A DNA stretch of 64,000 nt. Origin: Pseudocercospora fijiensis CIRAD86. Its lineage: Eukaryota; Ascomycota; Dothideomycetes; Mycosphaerellales; Mycosphaerellaceae. Shown in pieces: positions 1 through 10,418 of this stretch (position 1 is the first letter of the stretch; every line of letters starts with the position of its first letter). The stretch lies in the NCBI RefSeq assembly GCF_000340215.1, contig NW_006921535.1:1430483-1494482 (forward strand). Direction: 5' to 3'. The notes beneath the pieces are model-generated. The model was not told the origin of the DNA. It worked only from the letters and a program-made list of their open reading frames with translations, and made no database searches. The translations under genes were made by a program, and so were the position numbers.

Positions 1-430
1 CGTATTCTAGTACTAATATCGAATAGCACTATTTTCTCTAATAACTTTAATTAGTATTAGTAATAAATGTTCCTAACTATTACCTATACTATATATAGTT
101 CTTAAAAGAGACTCTAGTAGACTAGAATCTTGTCCCCCTTCTATAATATAGTTTTTCCTTCTATCTAGTCTAGTATATTTACCTATAGAAATACTTTTTA
201 GAAAATTAAATAAACCTTTAGATATTAAAATTTAATTATACTAAATTTTTTTTTTAAGTTTTTACTAGCTACTAATCTTCTATTTATCTTTCTATCTATC
301 TTACCTATTATTTAATAATATATTATTACGAACTACTATATAGCTATATTACTTTTAAAAAGCTATTAAAATTTCTACATCCACTAAAGTCTATAGAGTC
401 TAGTAGTATATTTATCTATATATAGCACAG
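1..430. repeat. AT-rich RIP-degraded repeat edge
   Basis: Very AT-rich sequence dominated by TA dinucleotides, with almost no CpA or TpG and no sustained reading frame in any direction. This is the composition left by repeat-induced point mutation. It looks like the right-hand end of a repeat that continues beyond the window. No terminal repeat or recognisable protein relic is visible, so the family is unknown. Composition changes to ordinary genic sequence at about 430. Confidence 0.6.
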
Positions 431-1065
431 CCTCCCTACTACTTAATCCAACACCTATCAACTCTGCTGCTCTTCCCTCTTGGTCACAATCCCAACCTCC
501 TTACCAAGCAGTCGGTAGCCTGTGGCAATCGTGTTATACCCATCTGGTTCGTTTCAACTCTCGTTCCTGGCGTAGGACAGTAAGCGCTGGCCATGACTCG
601 AAAGCAGAAAAGTCGAGTCAGAGGAGAGGCTAATAAGCACTATGAAAAATCCTCCGTCATGCGAACGCATCCAGGACGTCAGGTTGAAAGAAAAGGGCTG
701 CTTCGTGTAAACACATCTGATGGGTATCATGTAGAAAGACCAGCACTGGTAGAAGAATATGCTGAGTGTGTGTGATATTCTAGTGATGATGACACTTTGC
801 TCGCCGAGCCGACTGTGAATCCTTCCTTCCCGCACATTGTGACAAGTATATCAGTTTCATACTGGGATATCCATGCTGACACTCTTCACAAATTCATCAC
901 AACACAGACCAGATCAAAAAGAGAGAGGCGAAAACAGAAAGGACATTTTCGTCAAGAGAGCAACCAGATTATGATTTCAACCATTCCTGTGGTGGATAGA
1001 CATGACTCCAAAGAAAAAAAAAATCCGAGCGAACAGTGCCGTGCCGACGAAGCTGTAGATCCTCC
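431..1065. other. Intergenic, 3' flank of the first gene
   Basis: Normal base composition. Only short unsupported ORFs on both strands, the longest under 95 codons. I see no convincing gene, RNA or repeat. It probably holds the 3' UTR and terminator of the minus-strand gene to the right. Confidence 0.4.
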
Positions 1066-2265
1066 CTATGAATTCGTTCGGCTTCGAGGCACGGGAGAAA
1101 AGCTGTTCTCGTCGCTGATCGGAGACATTCCAGTGCTCCTCCCTCCACCAAGATCTCCGCTGGCAGTCTTACGGATACTCTGCCTCATTGTCTCGATCGT
1201 AAGTTCTCCGTGCTGGTTTCCAGGACTCCCGAGCCCTATACTGCGCACTGGAGATTGCTCTGGATTTACCGTAAGAGGATTGGCATTGGTACCGGGCGGG
1301 GGCGTTGTGAGACCTCCTTTTGAACTATGTGTTGAATTTGGGGATCGCGGAGATCTCAAAGGTGACGCAGCACGTTCCCCGATAGAGGCCGACATATTCG
1401 ATATAGGTAGACCTTCTCGGCTGCCAACCTCACTGAAGCTGGAAGCGGCCATTTGCTGGTGCTCGCTGTGGACGATGTCTTTGAATGAGATGAAGCTGAG
1501 ACGTCTGACATCATTTGGATCCAGTTGTGCGTACGTGCTCGCATTATCATCTTCAGTTCCTGGTATTATTCCTGTGGCATGCAAGCTTGACGAAGGTTCG
1601 CTTATCGCAAGGTCTATCAATTCGCTTCGTGGAGAGTTCAGTGAGGTCAAATCGGTATTACTAGTTGCAGCTTCGAGCACCACTTGAGCAGCAGGTTGAT
1701 GCGACGCCGATGTGACTATTTCAACTTCGTCCGGATTCAAGCGGTTATTCGTGATTGCTTCGGCAGAGGCTTCGAGTGCTGGAGGGATAGCATCTTCGGT
1801 GATGACATGCGCAGGCAGATGCTGTTCCAAGTTCTTCTCATCCTTACCAAGAGAAGATATCGGTATGGGTTCCTGAACATTGCGCTCGAATATTTCAGAG
1901 GATGCAGGGCTGTGTAGTCGCGGCGAACTCGATCTCACTCGTGATGGCGAAGCAGCGATTGTGTTCTGTAATGGGTTGTTCCTGAGAGCTTTTTGCGCTT
2001 TGGGATCAAGTTGCGCTTGCTTCGAAGGCGATGCGACTTCCGCCTGAGAATGAACTGTGTTCATCTTCGGTTCTGCCTTTTCGTCCTTCTTCTTTCCAGC
2101 CAATCCCAACAATCTCTGTTTCAAAGTCTTCCCGTCTTGCTCCGCAACACTGCTGGCGCTAGCTTCTCGAACGTCCTGACGCTGTTCTTGCGTTATCAGC
2201 GGCGTGGACGAGTTCTGAGGGCTTATTGTGCGTGGGTTGGAGGTTGAAAGCGAGTGCGTCGGCAT
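1066..2265 (-). CDS. Hypothetical intrinsically disordered protein, Ser/Pro-rich
   Basis: Intronless reading frame of 399 residues. I place the start at the ATG at 2263-2265 (MPTHSLSTSNP); the open frame extends a further 28 codons upstream, but that extension looks like leader. The protein is almost wholly low-complexity (Ser, Pro, Glu, Ala), with a short Lys-rich patch near residues 48-65 (LKQRLLGLAGKKKDEK). Short ordered-looking stretches are RRLSFISFKDIV near residues 255-270 and ELTIETMRQSIRK near residues 355-367. The C terminus is SPVPRSRTNS. No catalytic or membrane domain is visible. RRLSF, RSRTNS and many SP sites would suit phosphorylation by basophilic and proline-directed kinases, which is inference. 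Function unknown; the length of the open frame and the conserved-looking islands support a real gene. Confidence 0.72.
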   Translation of the reverse strand: MPTHSLSTSNPRTISPQNSSTPLITQEQRQDVREASASSVAEQDGKTLKQRLLGLAGKKKDEKAEPKMNTVHSQAEVASPSKQAQLDPKAQKALRNNPLQNTIAASPSRVRSSSPRLHSPASSEIFERNVQEPIPISSLGKDEKNLEQHLPAHVITEDAIPPALEASAEAITNNRLNPDEVEIVTSASHQPAAQVVLEAATSNTDLTSLNSPRSELIDLAISEPSSSLHATGIIPGTEDDNASTYAQLDPNDVRRLSFISFKDIVHSEHQQMAASSFSEVGSREGLPISNMSASIGERAASPLRSPRSPNSTHSSKGGLTTPPPGTNANPLTVNPEQSPVRSIGLGSPGNQHGELTIETMRQSIRKTASGDLGGGRSTGMSPISDENSFSPVPRSRTNS

Positions 2266-3484
2266 GTCATACAGGTGTACAAGTCGTTCCCAACGGCATG
2301 AAGAATCCAAGTGCCCAAGATATGGTCGTGCTAATCCAAAATACCGCAACAGTTGGCTCTAACGACAGGAAAGCCTGGTATCCCAGCTTGGACGGAGTGT
2401 CGCGGCCTGAAGTGCTTGCTTCGCTTGGTCGGAGACGGGATTTGCAGGTGGAAGGGTTCCCAGCAAATGCCGCTACCGTATAGCAGCCATGCGGAAAGAC
2501 AATGGCTGGAAGAAAGATGGCAATGGGTCGCAATGCTGGCCAAGCTTGGGTTCCTCGAGACAGAGGGGAAGGAGCAACGAGGCAGGCCGCGTCGTGGTGG
2601 TGAAGACGAGACCCTCCCTCTCTGCACATGACCATGCACGATGACGACGTCTGGCCTTCGCCCATCGTTTCACCCCTTAATCCAACCAACAAACCACTAC
2701 GCGTGTCGAATGCTATTGCTCTGCTGTGATACGGGTGGTTTGATCGTCCGGTTTCACGAGTTTGAGCCGGACGACCACGTAGAGTGCTGCGAGCTGCTTC
2801 GCGTCCTGCTGCCTTCGCAACCAGCTGCTTCTCCAGGCGTGAACAGCACCAACACACTCGGAAGCACGCAAACCGCCTCGATCTTCTTCGGACCGCACGG
2901 ACGAGCTCTTCCCAGCAGAGCCCACGGATGTTTCTCGGATCTCAATGGCGGTAGGGTCAGAGTCGATGGCATATCTGCTTCCGGCGACGGGGATGTGGCC
3001 CGGACCAGTGAGACTGGAGATGTATCGCGATGACGAGGGGTGAAGGGTGTGAGTACTGAAGGCATTCTGCATTGGCTAACGCGTTGGTTTGGTGTCGTCT
3101 AGAGTATTGCTCTGCTCTGGCTCTGCTCTATATACATTGCGTGAATCTCAGCTGGCCCACCGTTCAGCATACCGCAGCAAAAAGCTGATTGCCTGGGCGT
3201 ACAAAGGATGGAACACAGCCTCGGTCCCACAAATAGCCCAAGCCATGCAGCCGCCGTGGTCTCTAATGTGTACTTTTCGATCGTGCAATGCCTTTGTGCT
3301 ACGTTGCGCAGTATCATCAGTTGTGGCTCTTGCCCGTCGTCAGCTCGTCTCGTCGATTGCTCGTCTATTCTGAAGCAGTGCTACGCTGAATCGCTCGGAT
3401 AATGCTCACGTGCTCCTCAATGTCCTTCCAAGTTGAGGACATCCTAGGATGGTCTTCTGGCAAGAGGCATTTGGAATTGCTGCT
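2266..3484. other. Intergenic, promoter side of the disordered-protein gene
   Basis: About 1.2 kb between the 5' end of the minus-strand hypothetical gene and the 3' end of the cyclophilin gene. Several overlapping ORFs of 60-196 codons run on both strands, but none has recognisable domains, a plausible intron structure or convincing amino-acid composition. I treat it as promoter and 5' UTR plus the cyclophilin 3' UTR. Confidence 0.4.
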
Positions 3485-4603
3485 CTAAGCAAAAGCTTTG
3501 GAGTAAGCCTTCTTCTCCCTCGCCTTCCGGTCTGCTGCTGCCTTCTTGACCGCCGCCAGCTCGTTCTTGATACCTGCATCGCCTGGAACGAGCTTCTGTG
3601 CCTCTTCCAAATATTTCAGTGCACCCTCTTCATCCTTGGAGCTCTTGAGCGCAACGGCCTTTCGGAAGAATGCCTTACCCTTCTCGGCATCGGAGATACC
3701 TTCGACGGCGCTAGCCTTGTCTGCAGATTCGTAAGACTCCTTGAACCGATTGAGCTTGAATTGCATCAAAGAACTGTTCGTGTGAAGTGAGATCTTGAGC
3801 TTAGTGAGCTGAGCACCAAGCTCAGGTGGATCATTGTCGAGCGGTGCCGGGTACTCTTGCAGATAGCGGAGAGCTTTCTGGTATTTAGCCAGTGCGGTTG
3901 TGTGGTCGCCAGCCTTGAATGCTTTGGTACCCATAGCCTTCAGGTCTTCCACTATCCCGACGATCTTCGCGCCTGTCCAGTCTTCGCCCTCCGTGAGCTG
4001 GTCTTCAGGAAATTCCTCATATGCGTCACCTGTGCTATCGGCAGCCTTCTTAGTGAACTCCGAGATGTCTGCGTCAGCTGGGAGCTCGCCGCAATCCTCA
4101 ATCACGCAGTCCTTCTCTGGCTTGTCATTCACTCCAACTGGCGTATTCTCAATCTGTCTGACGATGCTCTTTCCTGCGACAACCTCACCGAAGACCACGT
4201 GCTTGCCGTCCAAGTGAGGCGTCGGTACTGTTGTGACGAAGAACTGGCTGCCGTTTGTGCCTGGTCCAGCATTGGCCATTGACAACAGGAATGGCTTCTC
4301 ATGCTTCAGTTCGAAGTTCTCATCCTCGAACTTCTCGCCATAGATACTCTCGCCGCCTGTCCCGTTGCCAGCGGTGAAGTCACCGCCTTGGATCATGAAG
4401 CTCTTGATGACTCTATGGAAGCTCGAGCCCTTGTAGTGAAGAGGCACGCCAGCTTTGGCCTCGCCCTTCTCGCCAGTACATAGTGCGCGAAAGTTTTCAG
4501 CGGTCTTGGGTACGATGTCGTTGTATAGTTCGAAGACGACTTTTCCGAGCTTCTCACCGCCGATCGAGATGTCGAAGAAGACCTTACTACGAGGAGCGGC
4601 CAT
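3485..4603 (-). CDS. CPR6: Cyclophilin-40, peptidyl-prolyl cis-trans isomerase with TPR repeats
   Basis: Intronless, 372 residues from the ATG at 4601-4603 ([16 protein letters not shown]), close to yeast Cpr6. The open frame runs 38 codons further upstream, but this ATG matches the family start. Residues 1-175 form the cyclophilin domain, with [44 protein letters not shown] and [12 protein letters not shown] carrying the Arg, Phe, Met, Gln and His of the active site. A linker leads to a TPR region at about residues 215-360, and the tail is basic ([17 protein letters not shown]). The family catalyses proline isomerisation and binds the MEEVD tail of Hsp90 through the TPRs, so a cytosolic Hsp90 co-chaperone role is expected. 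No odd features. Identification is firm. Confidence 0.95.
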   Translation of the reverse strand: MAAPRSKVFFDISIGGEKLGKVVFELYNDIVPKTAENFRALCTGEKGEAKAGVPLHYKGSSFHRVIKSFMIQGGDFTAGNGTGGESIYGEKFEDENFELKHEKPFLLSMANAGPGTNGSQFFVTTVPTPHLDGKHVVFGEVVAGKSIVRQIENTPVGVNDKPEKDCVIEDCGELPADADISEFTKKAADSTGDAYEEFPEDQLTEGEDWTGAKIVGIVEDLKAMGTKAFKAGDHTTALAKYQKALRYLQEYPAPLDNDPPELGAQLTKLKISLHTNSSLMQFKLNRFKESYESADKASAVEGISDAEKGKAFFRKAVALKSSKDEEGALKYLEEAQKLVPGDAGIKNELAAVKKAAADRKAREKKAYSKAFA

Positions 4604-5123
4604 GGTGGGGAGCTTCGGTCGCGAATCTGATGACTGGGTGGTGTTCTTGACTGCGAGTGACTTGTGTCCGCGAGCTTGATGGCTTTTGTATGGTATGTAC
4701 AAGTTGGATGTTTCCAATTGTGATCAGTGAGGTCAGGCAACGCGATGAGCTGAAAAAGAGCTGGAGGGCTCGACTTCCAGAAGATTCACCTGCATGGCAT
4801 GGCGGGGCAGCTGGGGTAAAAACTTATGCAGGAACAAGATCGACAGCCACAAGCGGGAAACGACTCCAGAATCACGCGAGTGTCAGGGAACAGTAATCTT
4901 GTGACAATCATTGTCATGTCACAGGTGGCAGAAATGTGCTTTTGTTTAAAACTCTCAGGTACCAACTCGCCATCTCGAAATGAGGACTGCCAACGACTCC
5001 ATGCTCAAGATCTCATCCAATCGCAATATGCATCAATGTCGTAGCAATCATCGCTGCTTTCCTCTACCCCTCAGGTGAACTTGGAAGCGTTCGAAAACGC
5101 CAAAGTCGAAATGATTCTATCAT
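4604..5123. promoter_or_regulatory. Promoter and 5' UTR of the cyclophilin-40 gene
   Basis: 520 bp between the Cyp40 start and the trehalase stop. It must hold the minus-strand Cyp40 promoter and the trehalase 3' end. I see no gene. No clear heat-shock element was identified by eye. Confidence 0.35.
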
Positions 5124-7656
5124 CTAAACGCCCTTCAAGGCCATCGTGCCCGAATTCACGTCGTTGTGAGTGTCACCGGCACCACCGTGATGCGCGTCAG
5201 CAGGTTGAACTGGTGCTGGAGTGTGCGACTGCTGAGTATGCAAGTTCTCGCGAAAATCGACTGGATCTTCTGCAGCTTCTGTCATCTTCTTGAAGGTATC
5301 CCAAGGTGTGACGGCACCAAGAGCTCGCTTCATGTGCGCATTGACAATCTGCAGGGCGTAGCAGTAGGATGCGTTGACCCAGCCGAAGCTGCCAAGTATG
5401 TTAGCATATGAACCCGGCAGAGTAGTCGCATGGAAATAGCTCACCCTTCTGTCGCCACACCTTTGAAGTCGCCTCCCTGGTTGCCGTACTCTGCCTCCAC
5501 TTTGTGAGGATCAACCTGTCTCGTCACATTGTACTTCTCCACAACCACGCCATTGAAGTCGACGAATGCCTTCGTGCACATGTAAATCCAGCGATAGCAA
5601 AGTCTCTGAGCTTCCTCTTCAAATCCGTATCGCAAGAAGCCTGTCCAGGCCAGAATCTGCTGTGGAGCCCAGCCGAAGGGGAAATCCCACTGACGGTTCG
5701 GGCGATGCACGCCAACAGGGCCGCGAGACTTTTCAGTGCCAGAGACAAGGCCGCCATGAACCTCAAACTTCGGAAGTGCCTTTTGAACCATGACTGCAGC
5801 CTGTCTCGGAGTGCATGCGCCTGCCCACATGGCCCAAAATGTGGTGGCACTTTCGTAACCAGTCTGTTGCTTTTTGACTGTGTTGTAGTCGAAGAACATG
5901 CCTTCCTCCTCGTCCCACATGAGTTTGTCCATGAGCTGGCGGCGCTTCTTGGCACGGCGATCCCAGACTGAAGAGACTTCAAACTCGGGATGTCCAGGCA
6001 GGCGCCATTCCTCAGGAATCTCCAGCTTGTCGCCAAAGAAGGCACGGATCGTTCGAGCAATGTCCACTTCGTATTTGTACAAGCACGAATTGAGATCGAC
6101 AGTGGCCAAATGAGCTGCAACCTTTTCCAGGCGGTATGAAGTGTCGTGGCCTGATTCTCGAACGGCTCGGTCGTGAAGGAAGTACTCGTCCAACTCTGGC
6201 TCAAAGACATGGCCGTAGTTGTATGCGTGAACGAAGTCTTTGAAGGTCATGTTATGCTTCTTGGCGTATGGGGTAAGCACATGGACGAAGTGAGTCGCTT
6301 CGGTCTCTGGTGGCACGCCAAGACCTCCAGGCACATATCGAGATAGGCCAGATTCTGGATCGAAACGAGGTTTAGACATCCATGTCGAATAGTAGTCCTT
6401 GATGGCGGCGAGCATGGCCCGTCGCAAGAACTCTAGGCTGTCTGGCCTATGCTTGATACGGTCGTAGACGCGGAGAGCCATGTCGGTGAGGAAGGGCGGC
6501 TGTGATCTGCGGAGGTAATATGATCTGTTGGCGTTCAGGATCTTGCCGTAATGACGAATGCAGAAGCAGAAGTGCTTGACCATGGCCTCGCAAAGATCCA
6601 CGCGATCGCAGACGAGTAGGCCGAGGGTCTCCATGTAGCTGTCCCATCCGTAGAGCTCGTTGAAGCGACCACCTGGAACGACGAAAGGAAGTCCTTTGAA
6701 ATCTGGTTCCCCGTCAGGCGTGTCTTCCACCTGCTCCATCTCAATGGCGAGGAGGCCGGGTGCGCTGTTCAAGTCGCGCACATATTCGTCATCATCTGCG
6801 GCACCTTCCTTGAGCCATCGAACGTCGAGGCGCATGTGAGGATGTTCTCGTGCGATGCGAGTGTAGTAAGCGTGCTGCTCTGGTGCTCCGGGAGGAATGT
6901 AGATGCGAGGTCGAGGGTCTGATGTCCAATCCTTGGGATCTCTGCCGACAGCAGCAATGTTGGAACCGTCGATCCTTCTCGTCAGGTTCGGCCAGAACTG
7001 GTCCTTGATGAGACGAGCCATGCGGTTGACCGGATTCTCATTCAAACGAGACTCATCCAAGACAATCTGCCTCCGACCATACTTCTTGGCCAAAGTAAGC
7101 TCTTGCAGCAAGTTGCTGAGCATGTAGTTGCCTCGGACATCGAAGCGTTTGTATCCTCCCGAAGAAGCTGTCCCAAGCTCAAGAGTCTTCGGCCCAGAGT
7201 CTTCAATGGTGATCTGGATATTGTGATCGGTGTCTTCACGAGCCAAGAGCGTCTTCAAAGTGTCGTCCACGTCAATCAGGTACCGGCGCTGGACATTACC
7301 CGAATGTACGTCTGTGACTGTGTGTAAGCAATAAGCCCTCGTCAAGTGATGCTAGATACTCACCTGCGCTGGTCCTTCTTGCTGGAGCTTTGAAAGGCTT
7401 CTCGCCTACATGTACCTTGTTAAAGCCGGGATCGACCTGAAACACAGTGTGAGCACACGAAACGTTGGGACCAGTGGGTAGACTGGGCCCATGCCGTCGT
7501 GCTTACAGCAGAGTATGTGCGGCTTTTCGCCATTTTCCTAGTAGAGTGGCTAACGCCATAGTAGACACTCGGGGCAGCGTAGGGATCGAGATCGGGTTGC
7601 GATTCGTGATGAGCGTCGTGGGGGTTAATCGGGTGTTCGGAATTCTGCGAGCTCAT
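5124..7656 (-). CDS. NTH1: Neutral (cytosolic) trehalase, GH37
   Basis: Hydrolyses trehalose to two glucose molecules in the cytosol. Four exons: 7507-7656, 7364-7436, 5445-7311 and 5124-5388, with introns of 70, 52 and 56 bp having GT/AG ends. The join keeps frame and gives 784 residues. The start is [14 protein letters not shown]. The N-terminal region carries KSRTYSA and KAPARRTS, of the kind phosphorylated by PKA in this family. A calcium-binding-like segment follows at about residues 101-116 ([14 protein letters not shown]). Trehalase signature 1 is at about 287-301 ([15 protein letters not shown]) and signature 2 at about 615-624 ([10 protein letters not shown]). The Asp of [10 protein letters not shown] near residue 464 fits the catalytic acid. 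The last exon supplies the family C-terminal segment [12 protein letters not shown]. There is no signal peptide, which separates it from acid trehalase. Upstream AGGGG elements fit stress control. Confidence 0.95.
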
Positions 7657-8724
7657 GCTCCGTGGATTGATGGTGTCGCAGGCGTGTGATGGCTGGAGCA
7701 GCTGCAGGAAGTGCGTTGTCGAGTGGTTTTGCTTGATGCCATTAGCATCTGAGCACAAGCCAATGATGCAAAACGCAAGGGGTGTTTGGCGGGGCAGAAG
7801 GTGAGCAAGGATTCTACCTCGTGAGATGTCGCCGATGTCCCGTGGGCGTGTCAAAGGCCCAAGGCAGCGCACGACGAGGGCTTTGGATGTGGCGGATGTC
7901 GAGATAGGTGCAATTGAATCGAAGGGGAAGAATAAGCTTCTGTTGCTGAGTGCTGAGGACTGTCAGTGTTAGAGAGCTGTCACGCGACAAAGGATGCGAG
8001 CGAGTGCATGATGTGGTTAAGAGATGAGTCGATCGAATGGACGAGGATACAGTAGGAGGAGGCTGCAGATGTGATCGAAAGATTCAGGTGCAGATGCGAT
8101 GCACATCGCGGAAGGCAGTGACAGCTCTGTCGCGGCAGGTGGCCAGCGCGATGGGAGTGCACTGCACTTTCCCTTTCTCCAAGCTTCCTGCCCGTCATGG
8201 ACTTCCATAGCTGCAGCACGTCCGCCTGTATGGGACGGGACGGTGGGCAGGCCAAGGAGGTCAGAAAGATCAACGCTAGCATATTGAGCAGTTCGCCTCT
8301 GCCGTACCACCACCCCGCGAAGAACGCGCTTCTGCCACATCCCGTGCTTGGACTGCAAAGACGTGTATACCGCCGCTACGGCATTCCCTGTTCCTGTTCC
8401 TGCTGCCTTGCCTGTATTAATGCACCGCTCGAGCGAGCGACTCGCGGCTTCGTGGCGGTGTTGTCCAGATTTCATCGAAAGCGATTCCGGGGACCAGCTG
8501 ACAGCCTCTGCCATCAACCTTCCGCCGGCGTGGCATACATGGCGTCTTGATAGAAGCTGAACGGACGGGTGGCGTCGGCTGCTGCGCCACGTGGCCATCA
8601 TCATCGGCCAAGCGGCCCTGGTCGTGTGAAACTATCATGCTTGGCCTACAACGACATCACCTTTCCATCTTTCAAACAATCTTGCGTACGCCCAAACGTC
8701 GGAGACGACAGTATTTGATGCAAC
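7657..8724. promoter_or_regulatory. Divergent promoter region, trehalase / SH3 protein
   Basis: 1.07 kb shared by two divergently transcribed genes. Two AGGGG pentamers on the plus strand (7778-7782 and 7923-7927; CCCCT on the trehalase coding strand) match the stress response element bound by Msn2/4-type factors, which is known to control neutral trehalase in yeast. Chance occurrence of a pentamer is likely, so this is only suggestive. Short ORFs on both strands here, up to 195 codons, have no recognisable features. Confidence 0.35.
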
Positions 8725-9535
8725 ATGGCTCCACCGGAAGAAATGTACACAGCGATGGTCAACCGCTCCATCAGGACCATCAAGGCTGTACGCGCAATGC
8801 AATCGCAAATGGGAGGGAGCGCCCAATACTGACGATACACAGGAACTCGAATACCTTTGTGATGCCTCGGTCATATCGCCCCAAACCCTCAACGACCTGC
8901 TCTCCAAGATCCCGCCTCAGACAGCCCTTCATGCTCCTCTGTCAGTCGGCGCAGTACCATCTGCCTCGCCTGCTGTAGCCGCTCCGCAACCTCCTAGCCA
9001 GCCTTTCAACAACCTGAACCTGAACCACGCCCAGACGAACGGTCACCACAACGACAGAAGCGACAATGTTTACAACCCGACCCCTTCGCCTCAACCTCCA
9101 CCACCAGCATATAACTCTCCTCCGCCAGCCGCGAACTGGGCGCCTCTCTGCACAGCCACGGCACTTTACGCATATACCTCCACCGATGCTGGTGACCTTG
9201 AGCTGCAGCCGAACGACCACGTGACAGTAACCGAGTATATGAATGCGGAATGGTGGAAGGGCAGATCAAGCAGAACTGGCCAAGAGGGTATCTTCCCAAG
9301 GTCATACGTAAAAGTCACAGATGAGAAGGGAGCACAACCTGGTCCAGCTGCGCCCAACTACACCAACAACCACGGCAATGCTCCTCTTGAGACCTCGCAA
9401 ATGGGCAACGGTGAAGGCAAGATTCCTGGCAAGGGACAAGAAATGGGCAAGAAGTTTGGCAAGAAGTTGGGTAATGCGGCTATTTTCGGTGCTGGAGCTA
9501 CTATTGGTGGCAACATCGTGAATTCGATTCTTTGA
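8725..9535 (+). CDS. SH3-domain protein of the Lsb1/Pin3 type
   Basis: Two exons, 8725-8787 and 8843-9535, with a 55 bp intron (GTACGC...CTGAC...CAG), giving 251 residues. The first exon encodes MAPPEEMYTAMVNRSIRTIK and the second resumes with ELEYLCDASVISPQTL, forming the N-terminal helix pair typical of fungal Lsb1/Pin3 relatives. A Pro/Asn-rich linker (about 60-125) precedes the SH3 domain at about 130-190: ALYAYTSTDAGDLEL, the EWWKG tryptophan pair and GIFPRSYVKV. The C terminus is Gly- and Lys-rich and ends in a hydrophobic glycine segment (IFGAGATIGGNIVNSIL). Yeast relatives bind the WASP homologue Las17 and act at cortical actin patches, so an actin or endocytosis adaptor role is inferred. 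The first ALYDY-motif Asp is Ala here, a tolerated change. Confidence 0.88.
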
Positions 9536-10418
9536 TGATATTTTGTGTATTGGCAATGCATGAGGATGGTCGGCGTCGGCGTTCCAGCTGGGCATAGATT
9601 TGTATGTTTAATCCAGGTTTCCGAGACGTGCGCAGGGGTGCCATGAGGATCACAGAATGAATCTTTGATACAATAGCTCTCCTACCTGGAGGCTGGACGT
9701 TTGTCCTAACGAGCGCTTCGAGCGGCCCTCACATTCGAAGAGAAGCGTCTCCATCTCGGCTGAGATAAGGGGTGCGAAGAAAGAATGCAGCAGGCTTCCC
9801 ATCTTGCAAGGAAAGGCTGTGGTCGAAGTTTGGCTTCAACGGCGTGGGCAAATGAGACATGGTCTGAGGAAAGGTCAAGAGCAACAACGTCTTGGGCGAC
9901 GGTATAGGAAAGTGAACTTTTGAAACAAGATAACTTTAAGCACGATGAATGAAATGGTTGCATACATATATCAGAGAAAACGTTGATTTGTGGAGGCATG
10001 AATGCACGCACGCTCAGTGTGATGCAGCATCGTTGCTCGAGCGATGCAACTCCATCATCTCCATCTTGATGTCCTGTAGTACTGTCCTACTGTCCGACAC
10101 ATCTTAGAGAAGAGAAGAGTCAGAAGTCGAGACTAGTCACGATTTATGGCAAAAGGTGATCTCGTGTGGGAAGCTTCCACCGTTCTACATTCGTTCCTGA
10201 ACAACCACAGCCAGGAACAGGAGTTTGACTCTTGGTCGAAGGACCAGGGCGCTTATTAGAGGAAACGTGAAGTGTCACTGTGAAAGGATTGCAGCCAAGA
10301 GATCAAGCCCAGTGACGTGGCACATCTTGGCCTCAAACCGGAAAGCGACTCAGCCAGTCGACCCTGTGACTAGCGACATTGCGAGAACGGCATTCGATCC
10401 CCAATTCTGAATTCCGGT
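9536..10418. other. Intergenic, promoter of the PLC gene
   Basis: 880 bp with no supportable gene. Short ORFs on either strand show no domain or conserved-looking segment. Contains the SH3 gene 3' end and the upstream region of the phospholipase C gene. Confidence 0.4.

Noticed and set aside
797..1687. 296-codon plus-strand ORF
   Set aside because: It is antisense to the minus-strand disordered-protein gene, and its translation has no ordered or repeated motif. The minus-strand frame has the better protein character.
8017..8604. 195-codon minus-strand ORF between trehalase and the SH3 gene
   Set aside because: No recognisable segment, Arg/Ser-biased chance composition, and it fills the divergent promoter.
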